From: Candidatus Eisenbergiella merdavium
GTDB lineage: Bacteria > Bacillota > Clostridia > Lachnospirales > Lachnospiraceae
Direction: 5' to 3'
NCBI GenBank assembly: GCA_019119595.1
Contig: DWWS01000049.1
Coordinates: 1 to 64,000, forward strand
DNA length: 64,000 nucleotides
The stretch's first letter is position 1, and each line of letters begins with the position of its first letter. Below the pieces are notes generated by a model. It saw only the letters and a list, made by a program, of their open reading frames with translations, did not search any database and was not told the DNA's origin. A program made the position numbers and the translations under genes. Positions 54,805 to 62,474 of the stretch are shown here, one piece after another.

Positions 54805-55866
54805 CTACGCTTTTCCGGAAAGCCACTCCTGTACAATGGCAGTACTTACCCCTGTTGCCTCTGCGATCTTCCCGTCAGACATCCCCATGGCCGAAAGAGA
54901 AATTGCGATCTCCTTCCTCGCTTCTGCTTTTCCTTCTCTGATTCCTTCCAGCTTCCCATCCCGGATCATTCCCTGAATCCCTTTGCACACGTCGATTCCT
55001 CCCTCCTGTGTCGTATATTCCTGTGTTCTGATTTTCATGAGCTCCGATGAATGCGTCAGCTCTGCCAGCGCGTTGACCGCCGTTTCTGAAACGTTCGTGA
55101 AATATTCCCGGTTTGCGTTGATGAAATTTTCCAGCTTCTCCTTGTCGTCCGCATATTTTCGGAAGCCGAAGATCGTACGCAGCTCTCCGGTGTAGCCGCA
55201 GATCTCCTCATCCGTCATCCTGCAGACATCCAGAAGCCTGATCTCCAGCTGTAGGGTATGTGCTGAATCAACATCGTCCGCAAACAGGTCCGAAAGCTTC
55301 ACCGGCCCGTCCCAAGGCTCCTTTCCCCAATAAAGCACCAGCGTCACACAACGGGAAAGGCGGTCTGTTTTCAAAAAGCGGCCCAGGTATTCCCCCGCCG
55401 TAAGGCCCTCCGGAATATGCCTTTGGCCCTTTCCGTTTCTCCATTCCGTATCATGACGATCCTGGATGACCTGCATCTGGCGGGCATAATTGACAAAGTC
55501 CAGCTCCAGCACGCGGAAGGGCATGGCATAGTCGATCTCCGACTGATGCTCAATTCCAAAAACGGCAAAACTTCTTCCGCTTTTCACGCTCTTGACCACG
55601 TCGCGGTACTGCACCAGCGAAACGCTGCCGTCTCCCCTGGTGATGCGGATGCGGGCCGTTTCCTTGACATCCTCGTCCTGAAGCTCTTCGGCGGACAGAG
55701 GCGGCTCACAGCGCAGGGCGTGATTAAAAAGCTCGGCAAAGTTTTCATTGTTCGTTTTGAACAGAAGCGTGGCGGCTGTATCCTTTTTCATTCCCTGTCC
55801 GGCGATCTTGCCGATACCCCTGCGCCTGCTGCTGTTTTGCTCGTTCTCTTTTGTCTTTTCTTTCAA
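54805..55866 (-). CDS. Rpn-family recombination-promoting nuclease / putative transposase (copy 3, divergent)
   Basis: 353 residues with a TTG start seven bases after AAAGGAG. It shares the family pattern (KTNNENFAELFNHALR; FGIEHQSEIDYAMPFRVLELDFVNYARQMQ) with the other two but belongs to a distinct branch. The nuclease core residue Glu is in FGIEHQS. The C-terminus carries a helix-turn-helix-like end (GMSDGKIAEATGVSTAIVQEWLSGKA), typical of transposase-related Rpn proteins. Confidence 0.8.
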   Translation of the reverse strand: MKEKTKENEQNSSRRRGIGKIAGQGMKKDTAATLLFKTNNENFAELFNHALRCEPPLSAEELQDEDVKETARIRITRGDGSVSLVQYRDVVKSVKSGRSFAVFGIEHQSEIDYAMPFRVLELDFVNYARQMQVIQDRHDTEWRNGKGQRHIPEGLTAGEYLGRFLKTDRLSRCVTLVLYWGKEPWDGPVKLSDLFADDVDSAHTLQLEIRLLDVCRMTDEEICGYTGELRTIFGFRKYADDKEKLENFINANREYFTNVSETAVNALAELTHSSELMKIRTQEYTTQEGGIDVCKGIQGMIRDGKLEGIREGKAEARKEIAISLSAMGMSDGKIAEATGVSTAIVQEWLSGKA

Positions 55867-56185
55867 AGGCAGACTCCTTTCTGGGAAGCAGATATCATAC
55901 GCATATCATGTGCATAAACGTATACATAACGCTTCCCGGCAGGAGCGCCCTTCTTCACACAGCCTTCTCAGGGAGCTCCTGCATCTTCGGTTTGCAGTTA
56001 TAATGGTGGAATATAAGATTTGCATAGAGTTCCCAAAATCGTCAGAGAAAACAGTCGACCTTCTGTTTTGACGATAGCCGAACGGCTTAAAAAGAAATTT
56101 ATGCTATCTGAAGCATAGCACTTTTCTGGCGGACAGGCAAGCCTTTTTGACTGAACGGTTGTGTAAGGTTCTGTAACGATGCGGG
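55867..56185. other. Non-coding gap upstream of Rpn copy 3
   Basis: AT-richer than the flanks and without a plausible gene. It contains ATATGCGTATGATATC-like near-repeats at 55890-55915 close to the Rpn start. No confident promoter was found. Confidence 0.35.
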
Positions 56186-56329
56186 TCAGCCCTTCCAGAT
56201 CCAGGATGGAGCCGCCCCCCAGAAAGCCGTCTCCTTGTCCAGCGCCGCCGTGGCCTCGTCCAGCTGTTCCTGCGTCAGATTTTTCTCCCGGAGGAATTTC
56301 CGGATCATTTCAGCAAGTTGTACCTGCAT
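56186..56329 (-). pseudogene. Small ORF, probably frameshifted at a G6 tract
   Basis: 47 codons behind a good ribosome site (GGAGGAG, nine bases before the ATG): MQVQLAEMIRKFLREKN then a helical LTQEQLDEATAALDKETAF. At a run of six G (minus strand, 56215-56220) the frame goes into nonsense. The alternative frame continues as GGGSILDLEGLTRI, a more natural sequence. I do not recognise the family. Confidence 0.4.
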
Positions 56330-56580
56330 CGTTTCGCACTCCTCCTGTGCCTACAGCATATCATCGACTTTGGAGCGGAAACAGAGTGTATTTTCCCGAT
56401 TTGGACGGAAAATAGTTTCCATTATTAATCGTCGTAGTTCCCTCGTCATGAAAGAATTTCCGGAACGCTGTTCGAGATACGGTAAACAAAACGGTTCGTT
56501 TCATCAATGCGTCTGCCTGTAGAGATAATCTTCCCACGCTTCCTCTCAAACCAGATCTTTTTCATATTTCATTTTCTCGT
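56330..56580. other. Gap with no convincing gene
   Basis: Only one short minus-strand frame of 39 codons is present (56446-56565, MKKIWFERKRGKIISTGRR...), with no clear ribosome site. It may be debris of the decayed operon upstream. Confidence 0.3.
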
Positions 56581-57290
56581 TCAAAACTGCAAAAGCTGAC
56601 GGTCTGCATCCAGCCGTGCTTTTCTTCCAACTGGCAAAAGAGCATGCCTGTCTCCATGACCGAAATCGTCACAATATGCCACCGGAATGCCATGCCGTTT
56701 TCCAAATCTTTCAAGCAGTTCCAAAAGCTGTTGCAGCGAACGGAAAGAATCTCCTTCCCCGCTTGAATAATGGCCAAAAAGAAGGCCGGAAACATTTTTC
56801 ATTCCCTCATTCCCTCCCCGGTCAGACAGCAGGTGCCGCCCTCCATCAGCCGGGAAACAAACTGTGTTTCATCGAAAGCACAAACAGACTCAAACAATCC
56901 GGGTGTCTGTCCATAAAAGGTTTCCACCCCCGCCTGGAACCATATTGCATTCAAAATGGATGTGCCGTCACTGTAGCTGACATACAGCTTGGGATGTTTT
57001 CGAATGTTCTCATAATCAATAAGCGGAAGGAGCGGAACGCTTCCTGTCCCGCCCCCGAAAAAGATCATTGTCACTTCGTCATCGGCAACCATTTCGTTAA
57101 AATCGTCAGCTCGTTCCTGTGTTGAAGCTAAATGTCCCCAGGTTGTCCGGTACAGATTCCTTCCAGTTTTCACCCGGAAGCCCTTGCTCTCCAATCCAGC
57201 TACTATTTTTTCATAGGATTCCTCAATAGCGATATGACTGGGAGAAACCAGACCGATCACGTCTCCCTTCTTCAAAAGCCCCGCCTTCAT
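56581..57290 (-). pseudogene. LD-carboxypeptidase (S66 family), internally deleted and split
   Basis: The N-terminal part (56799-57290) reads LLKKGDVIGLVSPSHIAIEE, GGGTGSVPLLPLIDYE and SYSDGTSILNAIW (catalytic Ser region), then stops after 163 codons. The C-terminal end follows in another frame (56581-56802): MKNVSGLLFGHYSSGEGDS and VAYCDDFGHGDRHALLPVG, including the catalytic Glu/His region. About 70-80 residues between them are missing relative to the ~300-residue family. The enzyme trims tetrapeptides in cell-wall recycling; this copy is almost certainly inactive. Its start overlaps the stop of the gene before it (ATGA). Confidence 0.75.
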
Positions 57291-57729
57291 CCTCTCCCTT
57301 CCTCCTCCAGCTCACCGATGGAAAAATCAGCATTTTTCAGTCCGTGATAATAGTTTCCCCTCTGCGCGGTAAATTTCAGCACACAGTAATCCAGATCATC
57401 CACGCCCTTTGGATAATACATCCTGTCGCTGTCCTTCCAGAGGCGCTCTCTGCTGGCCCGGTCTGTGCAGACCTTCATGCTTCCGTCCAGCCGAAGCCCC
57501 TGAAAATGCTGTTCATCACAGAAATAGAGACACGCTGCCGGATCAGCAAGAAACTGCTGCACCCGTCTGGAGGAGCAGTTGGTGGACATATAATGCCCCC
57601 CAGTCCGTCACGATCCAGCGCGAACATGGCCTTGATGACTGGCCCTCTGGCTTTGTCCACTGACCCCACAAACACAAACTTCGAGCGTTCCACAAGTGTT
57701 CTGATCTCTTCCGCCATCTTTTTTTCCAT
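57287..57729 (-). pseudogene. Pyridoxamine 5'-phosphate oxidase-like flavin protein, frameshifted at a G6 tract
   Basis: Start at 57729 (MEKKMAEEIRTLVERSK), six bases after GGAGGG. Frame 1 reads VFVGSVDKARGPVIKAMFALDRDGLG. At six G residues (57596-57601) the frame breaks; another frame continues HYMSTNCSSRRVQQFLADPAACLYFCDEQHFQGLRLDG and ends at 57287. Together they form a normal ~148-residue split-barrel FMN-binding protein (general-stress type). It is downstream of MarR in the same operon. Loss or gain of G in the tract would restore it. Confidence 0.78.
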
Positions 57730-57801
57730 ATCTTTCCCTCCATTCCGCCCTTGCTTTCCTTTCAAAGCGTCTCCGCTCTCCCCGTCCGCCTCCTTCTGCC
57801 G

Positions 57802-58233
57802 TCAATCCCCCTGCAGGTTCCTCCGGATCCTTTCCAGCATTTCCTCGAAGCGGACGATCTCCTCGTCGCTGAAGCCTCTGTAAAAAATCTCTCCCATTTT
57901 CTCAGACACCTCCTCGTACTGTCCGTTCAGCGCTCTCGCTTTTGGCGTAAGCACGATGAGAAGCTGCCGTCTGTCCTGCGGGGACGGAACCCTGCTCAAA
58001 AAGTCTCTTTCCTCCATCCGATCCGGCATCCCGGTCAGCGTGGTCTTCGCCAGTCCCGTCCTTCGGGAAAGCTCCACGATCGGCAGATGGTCCTCCTGCC
58101 AGAGCACGTAAAGGATGCGCCCCTGCGCCCCGTTAAATTCTTCGATCCCCGCGTTCTGAAGAAGCGTGTTGAAGATCCTTCCGCTAAGCTGCTTGATCTG
58201 GGAGATCAGCAATCCTCCGTTTGTCCGTATCAT
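57802..58233 (-). CDS. MarR-family transcriptional regulator
   Basis: 143 residues, normal for MarR. The winged helix reads EFNGAQGRILYVLWQEDHLPIVELSRRTGLAKTTLTGMPDRMEERDFLSRVPSPQDRRQLLIVLT, including the DxRxxxxxLT wing. It is the first gene of an operon with the damaged flavin-protein and LD-carboxypeptidase genes. A perfect palindrome lies in its promoter, suggesting autorepression. Confidence 0.93.
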   Translation of the reverse strand: MIRTNGGLLISQIKQLSGRIFNTLLQNAGIEEFNGAQGRILYVLWQEDHLPIVELSRRTGLAKTTLTGMPDRMEERDFLSRVPSPQDRRQLLIVLTPKARALNGQYEEVSEKMGEIFYRGFSDEEIVRFEEMLERIRRNLQGD

Positions 58234-58337
58234 TTTACCTCCATGCCCAAGTGCGGCAAATCCGGTTGAAAAATGTGCCCGATGACCCGTTTCCCAATTT
58301 TCCTCCCTGGTGGGAGCTCATTTAATTCTGCAAAAAG

Positions 58338-58365
58338 ATAATACTATATAGTATGTTTTTGTCAA
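58338..58365 (-). promoter_or_regulatory. MarR promoter with 14-bp palindromic operator
   Basis: TTGACA (58360-58365), 16 bases, TATTAT (58338-58343) on the minus strand. The perfect palindrome ATACTATATAGTAT (58341-58354) fills the spacer and part of the -10 box, an ideal place for autorepression by MarR. Confidence 0.7.
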
Positions 58366-58768
58366 ATATCTTCTACGTTTTCCCTGAAAACTTTTCTGCG
58401 AAATTTTGTAGCGGTCCGGTTTCTTTTCACAGGCCGGGGGACCAGCGAAGCCAAGGTTCAGGGAAAAATATGAAAAGCAGAAAAATAAAAACGCCGGAAC
58501 TTTCTTGGTGGTACGGCAAAAAACAGAGGTTTTCATGTATAATTGACATTACTTTTGCTTTGAAGTAGAATATAGTTCAAGCTTTATTTAAAAATCCTGT
58601 AGATAGAATGGGACTTGTTGAATCTATACGCGAATGAGGAGCCATTGTGAGAAGGAAGCATATAAAACCGTCAAAAAAATGCACTATTTTAAGAAAGCGC
58701 TAATAGATATGCTGCCGCATGTGTAGCTTCTTAATATATAAAAGGGGAAAAGTATCACGATTGGTAAT
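58366..58768. other. Junction region before the defence operon
   Basis: The base composition changes here from GC-rich to AT-rich. Two tiny plus-strand frames occur: 32 codons from ATGAAAAGC (58469-58567) and 31 codons at 58634-58726 (MRSHCEKEAYKTVKKMH...). Neither has a convincing ribosome site; they may be leader peptides or chance. I found no tRNA or obvious attachment-site repeat. Confidence 0.4.
58543..58571 (+). promoter_or_regulatory. Promoter of the candidate defence operon
   Basis: TTGACA (58543-58548), 17 bases, TAGAAT (58566-58571). The leader would be about 190 bases to the first start codon at 58769. Confidence 0.75.
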
Positions 58769-60094
58769 ATGCAGAAATCAGGAAAAGAAAAGAATAACTG
58801 TTTAAATACGGACACTCGGGAAAAATGGATTTGTTTTGACTTTTCAAATCATCAAATGTTTGAAAGAACGGTGCCCGTTTTTTGTAGTGTAAATGGTCAT
58901 ATAATAAACGCCAAAACATGGAGTCGGGTTCTTATAGCCATAGTAGAGGATGCGCTTGCAAATTATAGTTCCGTGATGGATTACTTTTATACCCATTCGC
59001 TTCTATCCGGGCGCACCGCTCATCCTTTTTTGATGAGAAACAGGATAGAAGGCCTGAGTTGTATACAATTAAAAAATGATTACTGGATCAATGTTCATTT
59101 TAATACGCCCACGATTGTGAAAATGATCGGAAGACTGTGCCTGCATTGTGGGTATGGAAAAGAACAGGTCGTTCTTTATGGCGCTCCTAAAAAAATGAGC
59201 CGCATAGCAGATAGCAATGAGGAAAAAACAGTGATTCCAGAATGTCTGTGCGCTGTCATACGACAGTATTATTCTGGTGGTGTACGCTTTGATGAAACTG
59301 TGCTGAGGCTGATTGAGGATCGCGCCGGGCTGACAATCAATGCTGCCATGCAGAATACGATGAAAAAACTGCTGTATCGGCGCAGCGATGGTCTGTACTT
59401 TCTACCAGAAATGACTGGAAATACTGAACAGATCGACTTGCTGGAAAAAGGTGCTCTGTTTCACGCTATAGAAATATACGGATGTATCGATGTTTCTATG
59501 TTATATCGGGAATATGCAAACTTAAATAGTGAAACCTGTTTAAGAAACGAAGATGATTTTTCTGATTTTCTGAAATTCCTTTTTCCAAAGGAGATTCGTA
59601 TAAGCACTGTGCTGAAAACGAGAATCATCAGGAAAACGGGAGTCACCAGTAACCATGCACTGCAGACAGCGGCAGATAAGATTATGAAAACAGTTTGTGA
59701 AGCCGGTTGTATCACTCAGGATGATCTTTCATCCGAGTACCCGCTGCTCTCAAAGTTATTTATACAAAGGCTGATTGAAAAACACACAGAAGCAATCATA
59801 GCGGTTCAGATTAACGGGCTTTTGTGTTATCAGAGCCTGGAATTTATGGAACTGGGAGAAGATTTTTCGTCAAAGCTAAACGAGGTACTTGGTAAGATCG
59901 ATCTTCTTTCATTAACACCATCGCAGGATATCATCCATGCGCTTCTTAGTGTGAAGCTTGGTTATAATCTGCGAGACAATCTGAATATTACAGATGACAG
60001 GACATTTCATCGTATTATTTCTGCGTACTATACAGGCCCCAAAACGCGCGTATGGAAATCCGGAAATTATATGGAGGAGGGCAGCGATGTATAA
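58769..60094 (+). CDS. Unrecognised 441-residue protein, first gene of the defence-like operon
   Basis: I do not recognise this family. The N-terminal ~60 residues (EKWICFDFSNHQMFERTVPVFCSVNGHIINAKTWSRVLIAIVED) look like a small beta-rich domain. A segment around 100-135 (NDYWINVHFNTPTIVKMIGRLCLHCGYGKEQVVLYG) follows. The C-terminal half is helical with repeated winged-helix-like pieces (ETVLRLIEDRAGL; ADKIMKTVCEAGCITQDDLSSEYPLLSKLFIQRLIEKH). There are no membrane segments or signal peptide. AAGGGG lies 22 bases before the ATG, so an ATT at 58760 is a remote alternative start. It overlaps the next gene by eight bases, so the two are coupled. A DNA-binding or adaptor role is a guess from the helical repeats. 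Confidence 0.75.
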   Translation: MQKSGKEKNNCLNTDTREKWICFDFSNHQMFERTVPVFCSVNGHIINAKTWSRVLIAIVEDALANYSSVMDYFYTHSLLSGRTAHPFLMRNRIEGLSCIQLKNDYWINVHFNTPTIVKMIGRLCLHCGYGKEQVVLYGAPKKMSRIADSNEEKTVIPECLCAVIRQYYSGGVRFDETVLRLIEDRAGLTINAAMQNTMKKLLYRRSDGLYFLPEMTGNTEQIDLLEKGALFHAIEIYGCIDVSMLYREYANLNSETCLRNEDDFSDFLKFLFPKEIRISTVLKTRIIRKTGVTSNHALQTAADKIMKTVCEAGCITQDDLSSEYPLLSKLFIQRLIEKHTEAIIAVQINGLLCYQSLEFMELGEDFSSKLNEVLGKIDLLSLTPSQDIIHALLSVKLGYNLRDNLNITDDRTFHRIISAYYTGPKTRVWKSGNYMEEGSDV

Positions 60095-62471
60095 CTATGA
60101 ATGGGATGCGCAGACAGGGGGATATATTTTAACAACAAAATCAGACAGATTTATAGCAAATGAAATACGCCCAGTATTTGCTGAAGAACTGGAACTTACG
60201 GGGTTATCCCGTTTTTTTAAGTATGATCGTGAGGAAAAAAGGCCATACCTGTGGGCCCAAAAAAATATATACTATTACCGTGGAGAGAAAGTTGCGCAAT
60301 TCAACGGTACACAATATGGAAAACCCATGGATATTACCTGCTTTTTCGATGAAATAAAAGAGCTGGAGCCGGTGGATATCGAGCTTATGATCAAAAAAAA
60401 TTCAGAAATCATGCAGGCTATGGTTTGTGATGTAAAGCGGCGGACGAAAGAGCTTTATGATCAGGATATTATGCGCTGTGATAAGGCTTATATCGCTTTT
60501 TCGGGAGGAAAGGATTCGATAGTGCTCTTACATATCTGTAATGAAGTACTGCCGCTGAGTGTTCCTGTTATTTTCAGCGATACCGATATGGAATTACCGG
60601 ATACTTATATAACGTGGGATGAAGTTCAAAAAGAATATCCGAAACGAACATTCCTACGGGCCCGGGCCGAGAATAAAGCCGTTGATAACTGGAATTTATT
60701 TGGCCCGCCATCCAGGACGATCAGATGGTGCTGTTCCGTTCATAAAAGTACTCCGGCGCTTATTATGCTGAAAAAAATGGTAAATAAATCGTCCGTTCGT
60801 GTTATGGCCTTTGTCGGTGTTCGTGGGGAGGAAAGCATTAGCAGATCGTCTTATCAAGATGCCAATGAAGGCGTGAAAAATGCTTCTCAGCTGAACAAAA
60901 TGCCGATTTTGGAGTGGGGGGCCCATGAGCTATGGTTGTATATATTCCAGAATCGTCTCTATATTAACAGGGCATACCGCTATGGATTACCTCGTGTTGG
61001 ATGTGCGATGTGTCCTGAATCTTCAGAAAAATATGTCTGGCTGGTGGACGCAGTTTATCCGGGGCTGATTGATTCCTACGCAGATGTTATTATTAAAACC
61101 GGGATAAAGACATTCTCTACAGAAGAAGACAAGAGAGAATACCTTGCAAAGCAAGGATGGCAGGCTCGGAAAAGTGGTGTCGTTTTGAAAGATACAATTA
61201 CCGCCCCGATTGAAAACACAGAGGGATTGACAGTAACTTTTAAAAGCTCGTTTTTTGATGAACAGCGCTTCTTTACGTGGATCAAGCCGATCGGAACTGT
61301 TATGAAGGATCCGGAGACAGGCCAACTAAAGCTGAAGCTTCCACATACACTTGACGAGGGGATACCGTTCACGTATCATGCGCCTTTTGCAGGCGGCGGC
61401 ATACTGACCGTACATTTTCGTTCAGACGATGAACGTTTATCCCTTACTCCAGTTTTAAGGACTATGTTAAAAAAAGTGGCAGCCTGTGTGAACTGCAGAG
61501 CCTGCGAAGCGGAATGCATGTATGGCGCCCTGTATTATTCAGATGGGAAAATGCAAATCGATGAAAGGAAATGTGTCCACTGCCTGAAGTGTTTTAACAA
61601 TATAGATAATGGCTGCTGGAGGTACAAATCAATGTATAAGAGCGAAAACGAACAGAAAAACCAAATAAGCAGTATTAATCGTTATAATAATTTTGGCATC
61701 CGGGAAAAGGATTCCAATCTTTGGATATCCGCACTGGTTGAAATGCGTGATAATTTCTTTCCATGGAATACCGCCCATCAACTTGGAAATAAAATGGTAG
61801 AATCCGCAAACGTTTGGTTCCAGCAGAGTGAATTAATAGACAATAAATCCAAAACGCCTACTTTGCTTGTAGATCTGTTTGAAAAATACGGCGGCGACTC
61901 GGAAATCGGATGGGAGTTTATATGGATTGCTCTTGCAAATAACGCAATTCTGATTAAGTGGTTTATTACAACTACTCTGATCGGCGAAACATATAACGTT
62001 GATAAGCTGGCAGATATGCTGAAAGTTGATTACCCGGAGCTTGGAAATTCAACCATCAAAGGAGGTCTGGCCGCACTCAAAGATACAATTTCAAAATCGC
62101 CTGTGGGCGGTGAGGGCGCTATGGTGCAGTATGAAATGAAAGGAAAATCCGTTGTAACAGTAACGCGTCTGGCTAAGAAGATTCATCCTCTTACTGTGCT
62201 TTATGGATTGTATATGGACGCAAGATTAGCAGCCAGCGGCACATTTACCGTTGCAGGGCTTATGGATGCCGATATCCACTCTACTTATATTTCTCCGATC
62301 GCTGCTTTTGGAATCGCGGCAGGCGAGTTTAAACGTATTTGTGAAGGCCTTCATAGCCGTTATCCTGACTATATTGCAACAACATTTACACATGGGAATG
62401 ACGAGATTCGAATATTCCCTGATAAATTTACAACGGAAGATATAATTGCTCTGGCAATTCAAGAGGGTTAA
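60087..62471 (+). CDS. PAPS-reductase/DndC-like + ferredoxin + DUF4007-like fusion (BrxP-like)
   Basis: 794 residues from the ATG at 60087 (MYNYEWDAQTGGYI), with GGAGGAGGG just upstream inside the previous gene; a longer open frame to 59994 has no such site. The PP-loop SGGKDS (139-144) and RWCCSVHK (213-220) mark a PAPS-reductase/DndC-type ATP-pyrophosphatase; GCAMCPESS (305-313) supplies further cysteines. A two-cluster ferredoxin segment follows (Cys467, 470, 473, 477; Cys496, 499, 502, 510). The C-terminal ~265 residues (NRYNNFGIREKDSNLWISALVEM...) match DUF4007. Family knowledge: PAPS-reductase-like proteins mark BREX type 4 (BrxP) and phosphorothioation (DndC) systems. The reaction catalysed here is unproven. 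Confidence 0.8.
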   Translation: MYNYEWDAQTGGYILTTKSDRFIANEIRPVFAEELELTGLSRFFKYDREEKRPYLWAQKNIYYYRGEKVAQFNGTQYGKPMDITCFFDEIKELEPVDIELMIKKNSEIMQAMVCDVKRRTKELYDQDIMRCDKAYIAFSGGKDSIVLLHICNEVLPLSVPVIFSDTDMELPDTYITWDEVQKEYPKRTFLRARAENKAVDNWNLFGPPSRTIRWCCSVHKSTPALIMLKKMVNKSSVRVMAFVGVRGEESISRSSYQDANEGVKNASQLNKMPILEWGAHELWLYIFQNRLYINRAYRYGLPRVGCAMCPESSEKYVWLVDAVYPGLIDSYADVIIKTGIKTFSTEEDKREYLAKQGWQARKSGVVLKDTITAPIENTEGLTVTFKSSFFDEQRFFTWIKPIGTVMKDPETGQLKLKLPHTLDEGIPFTYHAPFAGGGILTVHFRSDDERLSLTPVLRTMLKKVAACVNCRACEAECMYGALYYSDGKMQIDERKCVHCLKCFNNIDNGCWRYKSMYKSENEQKNQISSINRYNNFGIREKDSNLWISALVEMRDNFFPWNTAHQLGNKMVESANVWFQQSELIDNKSKTPTLLVDLFEKYGGDSEIGWEFIWIALANNAILIKWFITTTLIGETYNVDKLADMLKVDYPELGNSTIKGGLAALKDTISKSPVGGEGAMVQYEMKGKSVVTVTRLAKKIHPLTVLYGLYMDARLAASGTFTVAGLMDADIHSTYISPIAAFGIAAGEFKRICEGLHSRYPDYIATTFTHGNDEIRIFPDKFTTEDIIALAIQEG

Positions 62472-62474
62472 AAC

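Noticed and set aside
58353-58568. Plus-strand frame of 71 codons across the MarR promoter
   Set aside because: It has no ribosome site, overlaps the MarR promoter and operator, and its sequence is unlike a folded protein.
59994-60086. 31-residue N-terminal extension of the BrxP-like protein
   Set aside because: No ribosome site at 59994, it overlaps the previous gene deeply, and a GGAGGAGGG site sits right before the ATG at 60087.
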